NCBI GenBank assembly: GCA_001515185.1
Contig: LQHI01000016.1
Coordinates: 1-8,445, forward strand
Source of the DNA: Hadesarchaea archaeon DG-33
GTDB lineage: Archaea; Hadarchaeota; Hadarchaeia; Hadarchaeales; Hadarchaeaceae
Direction: 5' to 3'
DNA: 8,445 bases
How positions within the stretch are numbered: position 1 is the first letter of the stretch; each line of letters starts with the position of its first letter. Shown here one piece after another: positions 1-5,491 of this stretch. The notes beneath the pieces are model-generated. The model was not told where the DNA came from and ran no database searches. It saw only the letters and a program-made list of their open reading frames with translations. Position numbers and translations under genes: made by a program.

Positions 1-113
1 TCCACCTCCAGCTCGGGTTCGATAACTACCCGCCCCATGAGGTAGGGTGCCCTCGCGCGTTTGACCGCCCCCCCGCAAACCGGGCATCGCTTGAGATATT
101 TTCCACCCATCAT
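1..113 (-). CDS. N-terminus of a small zinc-ribbon protein, possibly YgiT-type (cut by window edge)
   Basis: Only about the first 37 residues are inside the window; the rest lies beyond base 1. The visible part begins MMGGKYLKRCPVCGG and continues with a basic stretch, then APYLMGRVVIEPELEVE. A CPxCGG knuckle followed by an APY segment recalls archaeal YgiT/MqsA-type zinc-finger antitoxins, but the second cysteine pair that would prove it is outside the window, so the family call is weak. There are two adjacent ATG codons, 113 and 110. An AGGAGAG ribosome binding site (118-124) precedes them, and its spacing favours the second ATG slightly. The reading frame is open to the window edge. Other zinc-ribbon proteins remain possible. 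Confidence 0.6.
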   Translation of the reverse strand, partial: MMGGKYLKRCPVCGGAVKRARAPYLMGRVVIEPELEV

Positions 114-117
114 ATCG

Positions 118-124
118 CTCTCCT
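118..124 (-). promoter_or_regulatory. Shine-Dalgarno site of the left-edge zinc-ribbon gene
   Basis: The minus strand reads AGGAGAG, ending 4 bases before ATG 113 and 7 before ATG 110. It is one of the few good ribosome binding sites here; most other genes in the window look leaderless. Confidence 0.6.
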
Positions 125-278
125 TGTGGTTCGCCCGATGTTTATCACGACAACCCCGGTGTAAAACATTTGTTTAACCTTTATTTAACTTTTGGGGGAC
201 CTCAGGGTGTCCACAGACGTTTAACCGTCTCAAGAGCGCTAGAAAGCCTTTTTTGCCCTAACAACAATTCTTAACCAC

Positions 279-310
279 CGTCAGGGGCGTGTCTTTTCCG
301 GGTTGGACCC
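279..310. repeat. Degenerate tRNA-Val-like fragment, copy 1
   Basis: Bases 279-295 match 15 of 17 bases of the tRNA-Val gene segment 564-580 (D-stem 3' side through anticodon loop, minus-strand sense). Bases 279-310 also match 439-470 at 25 of 32 positions without a gap. The similarity to the second copy therefore continues past the part shared with the tRNA. Confidence 0.5.
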
Positions 311-323
311 GGTTTTTCTTTTT
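298..323 (+). terminator. Hairpin followed by a T-rich run
   Basis: CCGGGT (298-303), TGG loop, ACCCGG (307-312) gives a perfect 6-bp GC-rich stem, followed by TTTTTCTTTTT (313-323). It has the shape of an intrinsic terminator on the plus strand. No plus-strand gene is visible upstream to use it, so it may end an unseen RNA or be incidental. Confidence 0.35.
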
Positions 324-436
324 CAATTTCTTCTCGTGTTTTTGCATATAGACGAAAGCTATCTGCTAGCCCATGAACGGCGTAAGCTGAATCATAATTT
401 GAGAAAGCTTTATTTATCATGAAAATTATTTTTATT

Positions 437-455
437 TGCGTCACGGGGGTGTCTT
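437..455. repeat. Exact 19-bp copy of an internal tRNA-Val segment
   Basis: TGCGTCACGGGGGTGTCTT at 437-455 is identical to 562-580 inside the tRNA-Val gene, 125 bases away in the same orientation. In the tRNA the segment covers the 3' half of the D-stem, the 5' half of the anticodon stem and the anticodon loop including GAC. The flanks differ on both sides. It could be an attachment-site scar or a simple duplication. Confidence 0.6.
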
Positions 456-465
456 TTTCTGGTTG

Positions 466-484
466 ATTCCAAATTTTTTGGAAT
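466..484. repeat. Perfect 8-bp inverted repeat
   Basis: ATTCCAAA (466-473), TTT loop, TTTGGAAT (477-484). It lies about 44 bases downstream of the tRNA 3' end on the minus strand and directly after the 19-bp tRNA-like copy. No T-run follows on the minus strand, so it is not an obvious terminator; it could be a trailer hairpin or a binding site. Confidence 0.4.
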
Positions 485-527
485 TGCTGATGGTGGAGAC
501 AAGCCCACGCCGACGCTCGCGTGGTCG

Positions 528-600
528 TGGCCCCGGCGGGATTCGAACCCGCGTTTCTCCCTGCGTCACGGGGGTGTCTTCTCCACTAGACCACGGGGCC
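528..600 (-). tRNA. tRNA-Val, anticodon GAC
   Basis: The 73-base minus-strand sequence folds as a cloverleaf. The acceptor stem GGCCCCG pairs perfectly with CGGGGCC. The D-stem is GTCT/AGAC with a GG-containing loop, the variable region has 5 bases, and the T-arm is GCGGG-TTCGAAT-CCCGC. The discriminator base is A and no CCA is encoded, as is common in archaea. Position 33 is T and the anticodon GAC (567-565) reads valine codon GUC. The anticodon stem is weak: three C-G pairs (28-42, 29-41, 30-40) are flanked by C-A mismatches at 27-43 and 31-39. This may be a real oddity, an editing target, or a sign that the gene is decaying. A TATA box lies at 635-641. There is no intron, since the length is exactly canonical. 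Confidence 0.9.
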
Positions 601-606
601 AGCTTG

Positions 607-651
607 CCTCCGCCGAGCTTTTGGGTGGAAGTTGTTTATAAGAGAGAAAAT
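607..651 (-). promoter_or_regulatory. Promoter of tRNA-Val, copy A of a three-copy promoter block
   Basis: On the minus strand: ATTTTCTC, then TATA box TTATAAA (641-635), then AACTTCCACCCAAAAGC and TCGGCGG, ending a few bases before the tRNA 5' end at 600. The TATA centre is about 37 bases from the mature 5' end. The same block is found at 1316-1360 and 5492-5536, upstream of two toxin-antitoxin pairs. Copy A is the most divergent of the three. Confidence 0.6.
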
Positions 652-718
652 CCAGCGTTTATCATCCAATGTCAATGAGAAAGAAAGTTGAGGACACGCG
701 GGGGGCTTTGCTCCTCTG

Positions 719-765
719 AAAAAAACAAGCCAAAGTCAAATCCTCGTGCCTTGAAATTTAAAAAA
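719..765 (-). terminator. T-rich terminator region behind the DUF4258/YgiT operon
   Basis: On the minus strand, downstream of the stop codon at 780, the sequence contains a T6 run (765-760, in GGCTTTTTTAAATTT) and a T7 run (725-719). Archaeal termination depends largely on such T-runs, and there are two in succession. The rest of 601-779 holds only the tRNA promoter and no credible gene. Confidence 0.4.
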
Positions 766-779
766 GCCGTTATATAATT

Positions 780-1007
780 TCATTCGCTAAGTGCTTTTAT
801 TTTCTCGGCAGACACCTCGATGTGATCAATGTTTCGCGCAGTTTCCCTGATTCCCTCGATCATCGTGGCGACCCCAGGTGGATACCACTCCTCACCGCAC
901 CGCGTGCAAACCAGTACGGGCACACCTTTGATTGAGATGTCGCCCGTGCGTTCCTGCTTGTACTCAAGGCGCGTTTTTCCGCCGCATCTGCATGGGTATG
1001 TTTTCAT
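780..1007 (-). CDS. YgiT-type zinc-finger protein, probable antitoxin
   Basis: This 75-residue protein begins MKTYPCRCGG. It has one cysteine pair at C6/C8 and a second at C34/C37 (CTRCGE), followed by EWYPPGVATMIEGI, the layout of the YgiT/MqsA N-terminal zinc-binding domain. These domains act as the antitoxin half of toxin-antitoxin pairs. No separate DNA-binding HTH follows, as in many short archaeal members. The first pair is CxC where family members usually have CxxC. The start at 1007 is set by the GAGGAGG site (1016-1022) and by the ATGA overlap with the upstream DUF4258 gene; a longer frame from 1079 would run through that gene and is rejected. Operon with DUF4258 and translational coupling are likely. 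Confidence 0.85.
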   Translation of the reverse strand: MKTYPCRCGGKTRLEYKQERTGDISIKGVPVLVCTRCGEEWYPPGVATMIEGIRETARNIDHIEVSAEKIKALSE

Positions 1008-1312
1008 TTTCTTTTCCTCCTCGTGAAAGTCGGATCCCACCTTGCTGGGTCTGGTACATATACGGTCACGAGATAGCATAAACTTTCCCTCGGAGACAGA
1101 ACCATGTGTACGGGTTTTCCATCAATGAAAACGATTACCAACGCGCCCTCACCATAAGGGTCTTGAGGGTAATGCTCGACCAAAACAAATTCTTTTCTGA
1201 GGGCATCCTCCAACATTGATTCACTTATGTTTTCATCCTCCGCCTCCCTTCGAGCGTGCCTGCGCCAGATGATGATCTTTAACGATCCCTTTATCCTCTC
1301 GACGATTGCCAA
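1004..1312 (-). CDS. DUF4258 protein, probable RelE-like toxin
   Basis: A 102-residue protein with DUF4258 features: RRHARREAE (residues 17-25), then ISESMLEDAL (29-38), a YPQDPYG segment (48-54), GKPVHMVL (65-72) and the closing VTVYVPDPARW (82-92) with a basic tail. DUF4258 proteins are small, RelE/BrnT-like, and usually encoded beside a YgiT-type or DUF2283 partner; a role as an RNase toxin is inferred from family context, not shown here. The start is TTG at 1312, with no Shine-Dalgarno site and a TATA box about 34 bases upstream, implying a leader of under 10 bases. It overlaps the downstream antitoxin gene by ATGA (1007-1004). The toxin-first order is unusual among classical pairs but common where DUF4258 meets YgiT. 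Confidence 0.85.
   Translation of the reverse strand: MAIVERIKGSLKIIIWRRHARREAEDENISESMLEDALRKEFVLVEHYPQDPYGEGALVIVFIDGKPVHMVLSPRESLCYLVTVYVPDPARWDPTFTRRKRK
1016..1022 (-). promoter_or_regulatory. Strong Shine-Dalgarno site inside the DUF4258 gene
   Basis: GAGGAGG on the minus strand, 8 bases before ATG 1007. It lies in the last codons of the DUF4258 gene and fixes the start of the YgiT-type protein. The upstream toxin-like gene has no comparable site, so the antitoxin could be translated more efficiently than the toxin. Confidence 0.75.
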
Positions 1313-1315
1313 CTT

Positions 1316-1360
1316 GCCCGCCGAGGCTTTGCGCGGAGGTTTTTAATAAAGGGGGAAAAC
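1316..1360 (-). promoter_or_regulatory. Promoter of the DUF4258/YgiT operon, copy B of the three-copy block
   Basis: On the minus strand: TTTTCCCCC, TATA box TTTATTAAA (1350-1342), AACCTCCGCGCAAAGCC, TCGGCGGG, then CAAG and the TTG start at 1312. From the CCTCC to the TTG there are 22 bases, exactly as in copy C. The expected transcription start, about 26 bases past the TATA centre, falls in the GGCGGG. The conserved part therefore lies mostly between TATA box and start, where archaeal promoters are normally variable. Confidence 0.65.
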
Positions 1361-1393
1361 GAGGGTGCGAGGTCACGCGGAAATTGGTAGCGG

Positions 1394-1402
1394 TTTTTTA
1401 TT
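1394..1402 (+). promoter_or_regulatory. Possible TATA box for the HD phosphohydrolase gene
   Basis: TTTTTTATT centred near 1398 would start transcription around 1424, ten bases before GTG 1434. This is the main reason to prefer GTG 1434 over GTG 1365 as the translation start. Confidence 0.35.
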
Positions 1403-1433
1403 CACCAACGCACACCCAAACTTGGTTGAAAGC

Positions 1434-2708
1434 GTGACACTCGAGGAGAAGACCATCCACGACCCCGTGCACGGGAGCATGCGCCTCAGCGGCCTTGTGC
1501 TCGATCTCGTCGACACTCCCGAAGTTCAGCGTCTCCGGGGCATTCTACAGCTCGGCCTGGCAAACCTCGCATTCCCCGGCGCCAACCACTCGCGCTTCGA
1601 GCATGTCCTCGGCGTGGCGTACCTCGCAAAACGCATAGGCGATGAGCTAAGGCTGTCCGGGGATGAGCTCAACCTTCTGCTCGCCGCGGCGATGCTTCAC
1701 GATATCGGCCATGCGCCCTACTCCCACACGCTCGAGTACCTGATGACCGAATACGCCGGCAAGAATCACGTGGAAATCACCGGCGACATCGTCAGGGGCA
1801 AGTTGGGAGTCTGTTCGGGGGAAGAACTCGAAATGCTTCGGAAGCTGAAGGTGCCGAGCGTCCCGGAGATCCTCGAGCGCCACGGGATCGACTCCAAGGA
1901 GGTCGCCCTCCTCCTGCTCGGAAGAAATCGAAAGCCCTACCTCGGACAGCTGATCCACGGCGACATCGATGTCGACCAGATGGATTACCTGCTGCGCGAT
2001 GCCCACTTCACCGGTGTCGCCCTGGGCATGATAGACACCGACCGCCTGATGCGCACGCTCGTCGTCAACCGCAATCGCCTGGCCATCCTCAGCAAGGGGA
2101 TCGAGGCCGTGGAGGGGCTCCTCACCGCCCGCGCGCTGATGTACAGCTCGGTTTATTTCCATCACACGGTGCGGGTGGCCGAACTGATGCTCGCAAATGC
2201 CGTCGAGTTCGCGATTTTGCAAGGGGGGCCAATCACCAAAGACAACTTTTACCTGATGACGGACGCCGAGCTGATGGAGCACCTTTACTCGATGGACGGA
2301 TACCCGAGAGATATCGTCATGCGCCTCCGGTACCGGCAGCTTTTCAAGAGCGCCTACGCCGAACAGCGGAGGGAGTTATCGCGGACGGAAAGGAGGCAAA
2401 TCTTAAAGAGATACAGCGGGTGGGGTCGTGTTCGCGAGCTTCAAAACCAGATCGCGGACAAAGCAAGGGTTCCACATGGACATGTAATTTTGGATGTGCC
2501 TTTCGCCGACATTCTGATTTTCGAGCCCCGCCTGGAGAAGGTCGAGGTGCCTGTGCTCGCGGAGGGGAAGCTTGAAAAACTATCCAAGCTCTCGCCGATA
2601 GCCTCTGCAATCAAGAAGCGACAGGCCCCCCGCTACCTGCTGCAGGTCGCCACCAAACCCAGGTACGTGGCGCGGGTGAGGCGGGCGGCGAAAAAAGTTT
2701 TAGGCTAG
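1434..2708 (+). CDS. HD-domain phosphohydrolase (COG1078/dGTPase-like)
   Basis: This 424-residue protein (counted from GTG 1434) opens with KTIHDPVHGSMRLSG, the typical N-terminus of the SAMHD1/dGTPase-like HD family. Metal-site motifs follow: SRFEHVLGVAYLAKR (H57), MLHDIGHAPYSH (H89, D90) and DIDVDQMDYLLRD (D179, D181, D184). Relatives hydrolyse phosphate esters, often dNTPs; the substrate of this archaeal branch is not known to me. The C-terminal 180 residues are helical and basic at the end, as in other COG1078 members. The frame extends upstream to GTG 1365, but those 23 residues do not resemble the family and precede the likely promoter. The gene is GC-richer than the transglutaminase-like gene to its right, and its end overlaps the convergent winged-helix gene by 9 bases. 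Confidence 0.9.
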   Translation: MTLEEKTIHDPVHGSMRLSGLVLDLVDTPEVQRLRGILQLGLANLAFPGANHSRFEHVLGVAYLAKRIGDELRLSGDELNLLLAAAMLHDIGHAPYSHTLEYLMTEYAGKNHVEITGDIVRGKLGVCSGEELEMLRKLKVPSVPEILERHGIDSKEVALLLLGRNRKPYLGQLIHGDIDVDQMDYLLRDAHFTGVALGMIDTDRLMRTLVVNRNRLAILSKGIEAVEGLLTARALMYSSVYFHHTVRVAELMLANAVEFAILQGGPITKDNFYLMTDAELMEHLYSMDGYPRDIVMRLRYRQLFKSAYAEQRRELSRTERRQILKRYSGWGRVRELQNQIADKARVPHGHVILDVPFADILIFEPRLEKVEVPVLAEGKLEKLSKLSPIASAIKKRQAPRYLLQVATKPRYVARVRRAAKKVLG

Positions 2709-3290
2709 GGCTTTCCGTCCCCGGTCGGTCAGCTTCAGATGGGTGTCCAAATAACCGAGGGTTTGCAGTATGGTGATATGCGTCCTCGAAACTGACACGG
2801 GCACCCCTGCATCGCTGGCGGCCTTCTCCAAGCGCGCGCCGCCTTCAAGGCTTCGGAGGATGCTCCTACCAATTTCACCTACGAGCAACTCGTCGGCGAA
2901 CTTCCGTTTGGCTATGGGGTCCATCCCCGGCTGCGCGGCAAGAATGCGCTCGAGAAGTTCCGGCCCTGACTTAACGCCATATTTATCGCTGAGCACTCGC
3001 TGACAGGCACTCGACCCCCCTATCGCGCACCTGAGGCCCTCGAGATCCTTCACCATTTCAAACAGATTCCCAAAACTTTCCGTCCTTTCCCTGGTTCCAA
3101 CGCCTACGCTGCCGCGGAGTGCCTCGTTGGCATCCTGCAACCTTTGCACTTCCCTGCGCAGAGAACCGATCTCACTCAAAAGTCTGCGCCTTCGGATAAT
3201 GCCGCCGCCGGAAAAGAGGATTATCCCTAGGAGCAGTAGGATGATGACTACCAACAACGCGTCTACCCACATCCATACCACTGCCACCAT
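2700..3290 (-). CDS. Membrane-anchored protein with coiled coil and C-terminal winged helix
   Basis: This 196-residue protein belongs to no named family that I recognise. Residues 8-27 form one hydrophobic helix (VDALLVVIILLLLGIILF), followed by a glycine turn and RRRR (33-36), which predicts that the rest is cytoplasmic. Residues 37-60 look like a short coiled coil, so it may dimerise. Residues 136-196 look like a winged helix: ELLVGEIGRSILRSLEGG, then VSRTHITILQTLGYLD, and a wing ending LTDRGRKAL. This is the usual pattern of archaeal DNA-binding wHTH domains, so a membrane-tethered transcription regulator is the natural inference. The start is ATG 3290 with only a weak ribosome site; a TATA-like TTTTTAAAT lies at 3314-3306, so ATG 3272 is also possible. 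It lies 82 bases behind the proteasome-like gene on the same strand and could be read from it. Confidence 0.7.
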   Translation of the reverse strand: MVAVVWMWVDALLVVIILLLLGIILFSGGGIIRRRRLLSEIGSLRREVQRLQDANEALRGSVGVGTRERTESFGNLFEMVKDLEGLRCAIGGSSACQRVLSDKYGVKSGPELLERILAAQPGMDPIAKRKFADELLVGEIGRSILRSLEGGARLEKAASDAGVPVSVSRTHITILQTLGYLDTHLKLTDRGRKALA

Positions 3291-3305
3291 TTACTCGCTC
3301 TTAGA

Positions 3306-3314
3306 TTTAAAAAC
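3306..3314 (-). promoter_or_regulatory. TATA-like box upstream of the winged-helix gene
   Basis: Minus strand TTTTTAAAT, centred about 20 bases before ATG 3290 and 38 before ATG 3272. The spacing to either start is not ideal, so the call is tentative. Confidence 0.35.
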
Positions 3315-3372
3315 AGGTGGTTGGCGTCTTGAAAGAGAGAAATGGCCTAAATAAGACGATTTCCGCGAGAGT

Positions 3373-4026
3373 TCACTTGACGAGCTTATCGACTTCCTCT
3401 TCGGGGAGCTCTTGGTAACCCTTTTCATCAAGTTTGGCAACGACTATCTTGTCACCCGTCGCCGCATCCCGCTCGATGGCTATTTTAATCGACTGCGCCA
3501 CCAGCTTCACCCCGTCTTCGAGCTTCATCCCATCGCGGTAATTCTGCTCGAGCACGCCATAAGCTATCGTTGACCCCGTGCCCGCGCTCGCGAACTTCTC
3601 CTCCTCGAGTTTGCCCCCGATTGGATCGAGGAAGTAAAGGCGCGGCCCGTCACTATCGACGCCAGAAATCACACCCGCCACTATGTAGGGAAACCCTCGC
3701 CGCCCATGAAGCATGTTTGACGCAACTTGAGCTAGGCTCTTCGTCGAGATGGAGCGCTCGTGATTCAAGCGGTAGAGGTTAGCCTCGACCCGGAGCATGT
3801 TGACCAAACTCTGGACATCGCCCGAGCTGCCCGAGACGGCGGCCCCGATGCGCTCCTCAAGCTTGAAAATCTTCCTGACGCGCTTGCTGAGCACAAGATA
3901 GTAGGCTGCGCCTCGAGTGTCTGCGGCAAGAGCGATTCCATCCTTGCACCGCACTCCCACGATTGTGCCAGTAAATCCATACATCGGCATCAAATCTAGT
4001 TTACGGCGCACACTATAAAACTTCAT
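3373..4026 (-). CDS. Proteasome beta-type subunit homologue lacking the catalytic Thr1
   Basis: A 217-residue Ntn-hydrolase-fold protein close to archaeal proteasome beta subunits over its whole length: CKDGIALAADTRG (27-39), SGSSGDVQSL (65-74), GRRGFPYIVAGVISGVD (108-124), LYFLDPIGG (130-138), AGTGSTIAYGVLE (148-160), ERDAATGD (185-192). With no gap, D36 falls on catalytic Asp17 and K52 on Lys33, but the Thr1 position is G20, between T19 and T21. The Ser129 and Ser169 positions are T150 and T190, and D187 matches Asp166. Inactive eukaryotic beta6 has the same G-T-I start. Removal of one residue from the first strand would instead leave T21 as a usable N-terminal Thr. ATG 4026 overlaps the upstream stop (ATGA); ATG 3990 is a rival start, 26 bases past a TATA box. 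It probably joins a 20S-type ring as a non-catalytic subunit. Confidence 0.85.
   Translation of the reverse strand: MKFYSVRRKLDLMPMYGFTGTIVGVRCKDGIALAADTRGAAYYLVLSKRVRKIFKLEERIGAAVSGSSGDVQSLVNMLRVEANLYRLNHERSISTKSLAQVASNMLHGRRGFPYIVAGVISGVDSDGPRLYFLDPIGGKLEEEKFASAGTGSTIAYGVLEQNYRDGMKLEDGVKLVAQSIKIAIERDAATGDKIVVAKLDEKGYQELPEEEVDKLVK
4013..4020 (-). promoter_or_regulatory. TATA box inside the 5' end of the beta-like gene
   Basis: Minus strand TTTTATAG, centred 26 bases before ATG 3990. That is the spacing expected for a leaderless transcript beginning at that ATG. It would give a 205-residue protein starting MPMYGFTGT, whose short N-terminal extension is typical for archaeal beta subunits. It competes with readthrough from the transglutaminase-like gene. 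Confidence 0.45.
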
Positions 4027-5444
4027 CGTCTTAGTGCCGCAGATATCGCTATTGCTGAAACAGCGATTACCACAATCAAGAAAATCAACATGGGGTCAAT
4101 CGTCATCGGTGGAATCACTCGAGGAGTTATATTTGCCAAACTTTTTCCTTCCGCCATGAAGCTACCATAGGGGGTGTCATAAGTTACGAGCGCGGTTATG
4201 GTACTGTTTTCAACCCCCTGCTCGAGCCCAATGTCCTCAACGCTGATATCAAAACCTACTATTTGATTGTGGTTATGTAGTAAGCTATCAATGGTCTGCG
4301 CGGCGGGTACCTCGAAGTAAGTTTGGTCTGCCTGTAGCCGCACTTGTATGTTCTCAATTGTTCGGGTACCCATATTCTTCACTGTAGCGTACCAGCTCCA
4401 GCTCCCATTTTCAATTTGGGATACGGCATCTAAGGTTACCTCGACCGCCACCTCGCGCGTTATTGTTGACACAGTTCTGTCCACAGTTAAGTTGGGGTTA
4501 GGCTCGGAGTAACTGTAGGATGGTCTACTACAGTCACCCGATATCTTTATCTGGCCTTCTTCGACGAGATCCGTGCCGTCGCTGGTCGTCAAGATTAGGT
4601 GATCGGGACTTAGTTTACAAAAATTCCATTCTGGAGTGCCCCATCGCGTGTCGATTGGAACCCATTCAACACCTGGTAAATACGCAAATGCCCAAGCGTG
4701 CCCCATATGCTCAAAATCAGTGCCCAATTGGGGTTGATAACCATAACCAGACACATATTTCGCGGGTATGCCGGCTGCGCGAGCGAGAGCGATAAACAAG
4801 TGTGTGTATTCACTACAATCCCCCGTGCGATTTGTATATGCCCAGAGAGCGCTGTGCTCCTCGTCGCACAGCACGTAAGTTAGATAATCTTTCACAAAAT
4901 CGAATATCTGCCTTGACTTGTGGTAGTAGTTAGAATAGTTATCAATCAGTTCGTGCGCTTTACCGTAAATCTCCGAATCGTCACTTTCCCACAGGTGCGC
5001 AACAGGCTGTGTGTATTGGAGTTCATCTGCTGGGATGCTGCCCTGCACCATGTCCGGAGTGATCCCAAGGTCGACGTAATCAACTTTCACAACTTGCGTT
5101 ATGACAATTGTTTTTGATGCTCCAGCGGTAATTGTGCCTAACGACGCTCGCACGATGCGATTGTCACCTGTGGGAATGATTTCATAGCTACCAAGCGGGT
5201 CGCTCAACCAGATGTCCTCGCTCAACACTTGCTGGCTTGCCCAACCCGAGCGATTATCAAAAATGAAAAGTGGCGCAACAACCACGTTCGTCGCTGCGAC
5301 CGAACCGTCGTTGGAAACCAGATATGTTTTCTGAATGCGATAAACCACAGAATTTGTTGACTCATCTGCGCTCGCTAGGGGCTGGATAAGTAGCGTGAAC
5401 AAGACCAACCCCAGTACCAAGAACCTTCGCAGTTCAACCCCCAA
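4023..5444 (-). CDS. Exported, membrane-anchored transglutaminase-like (cysteine protease fold) protein
   Basis: A 473-residue protein from TTG 5444. Residues 1-26 are a signal peptide (ELRRFLVLGLVLFTLLI, then PLASA). The transglutaminase-like core has its catalytic triad in place: C210 in RTGDCSEYTHLF, H249 in MGHAWAFAY, D265 in EWVPIDTRWG. Residues of about 335-440 look like a beta-sandwich of the CARDB/DUF11 sort (WYATVKNMGTRTIENIQV), and residues 451-470 form a C-terminal membrane helix followed by LRR. The protein should sit outside the cell, held by its C-terminus. Such domains cleave or cross-link peptides, but the substrate is unknown. TTG 5444 is favoured because it begins the signal peptide and lies 24 bases past a TATA box; an open frame reaching 5588 would add an unlikely N-terminus and run into the opposite gene. 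It overlaps the beta-like gene by ATGA. Confidence 0.85.
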   Translation of the reverse strand: MGVELRRFLVLGLVLFTLLIQPLASADESTNSVVYRIQKTYLVSNDGSVAATNVVVAPLFIFDNRSGWASQQVLSEDIWLSDPLGSYEIIPTGDNRIVRASLGTITAGASKTIVITQVVKVDYVDLGITPDMVQGSIPADELQYTQPVAHLWESDDSEIYGKAHELIDNYSNYYHKSRQIFDFVKDYLTYVLCDEEHSALWAYTNRTGDCSEYTHLFIALARAAGIPAKYVSGYGYQPQLGTDFEHMGHAWAFAYLPGVEWVPIDTRWGTPEWNFCKLSPDHLILTTSDGTDLVEEGQIKISGDCSRPSYSYSEPNPNLTVDRTVSTITREVAVEVTLDAVSQIENGSWSWYATVKNMGTRTIENIQVRLQADQTYFEVPAAQTIDSLLHNHNQIVGFDISVEDIGLEQGVENSTITALVTYDTPYGSFMAEGKSLANITPRVIPPMTIDPMLIFLIVVIAVSAIAISAALRR

Positions 5445-5463
5445 CTCAACTGATTGGGTCTCG

Positions 5464-5471
5464 TATAAAAA
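5464..5471 (-). promoter_or_regulatory. TATA box of the transglutaminase-like/beta-like operon
   Basis: Minus strand TTTTTATA, centred 24 bases before TTG 5444, implying an essentially leaderless mRNA. A second AT-rich box at 5501-5509 belongs to promoter copy C, read the other way, but its minus-strand face (TTTATAATG) could also serve this operon. Confidence 0.55.
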
Positions 5472-5491
5472 GTATTCAATAATTGCCTCCG

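Larger units (their letters stand above)
114..527. other. Gene-free, AT-rich stretch with hairpins and tRNA-like fragments
   Basis: No frame in this stretch has convincing protein character. It carries a possible TATA box for the left-edge gene (minus strand GTTAAATAAAGG at 178-189), a 5-bp hairpin at 215-230, two stronger hairpins (298-312 and 466-484), and two fragments similar to the D-stem/anticodon part of the neighbouring tRNA-Val gene (279-295 and 437-455). An open frame running from 436 to 678 crosses the tRNA gene and is not a real gene. Whether an RNA is made from this region cannot be told from the sequence. Confidence 0.5.

Noticed and set aside
362..405. Possible C/D-box small RNA around ATGAACG and GCTGA
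   Set aside because: The box C-like sequence departs from the consensus and no second C'/D' pair is found at the right spacing.
436..678. 80-residue open frame on the plus strand
   Set aside because: It crosses the tRNA-Val gene on the other strand and its promoter, has no family resemblance, and begins at a non-ATG codon without a ribosome site.
669..719. Sixteen-codon frame downstream of promoter copy A on the plus strand
   Set aside because: The block there points the other way, toward the tRNA, and the peptide has no recognisable feature.
1365..1433. N-terminal extension of the HD phosphohydrolase from GTG 1365
   Set aside because: The family normally begins a few residues before the DPVHG motif; the extension has no similarity and would start upstream of the likely TATA box at 1394.
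1647..2282. 211-residue open frame on the minus strand
   Set aside because: It lies wholly within the HD phosphohydrolase gene, in a GC-rich region that opens antisense frames, and its composition (many His, Gln, Val and Gly) is typical of an antisense shadow.
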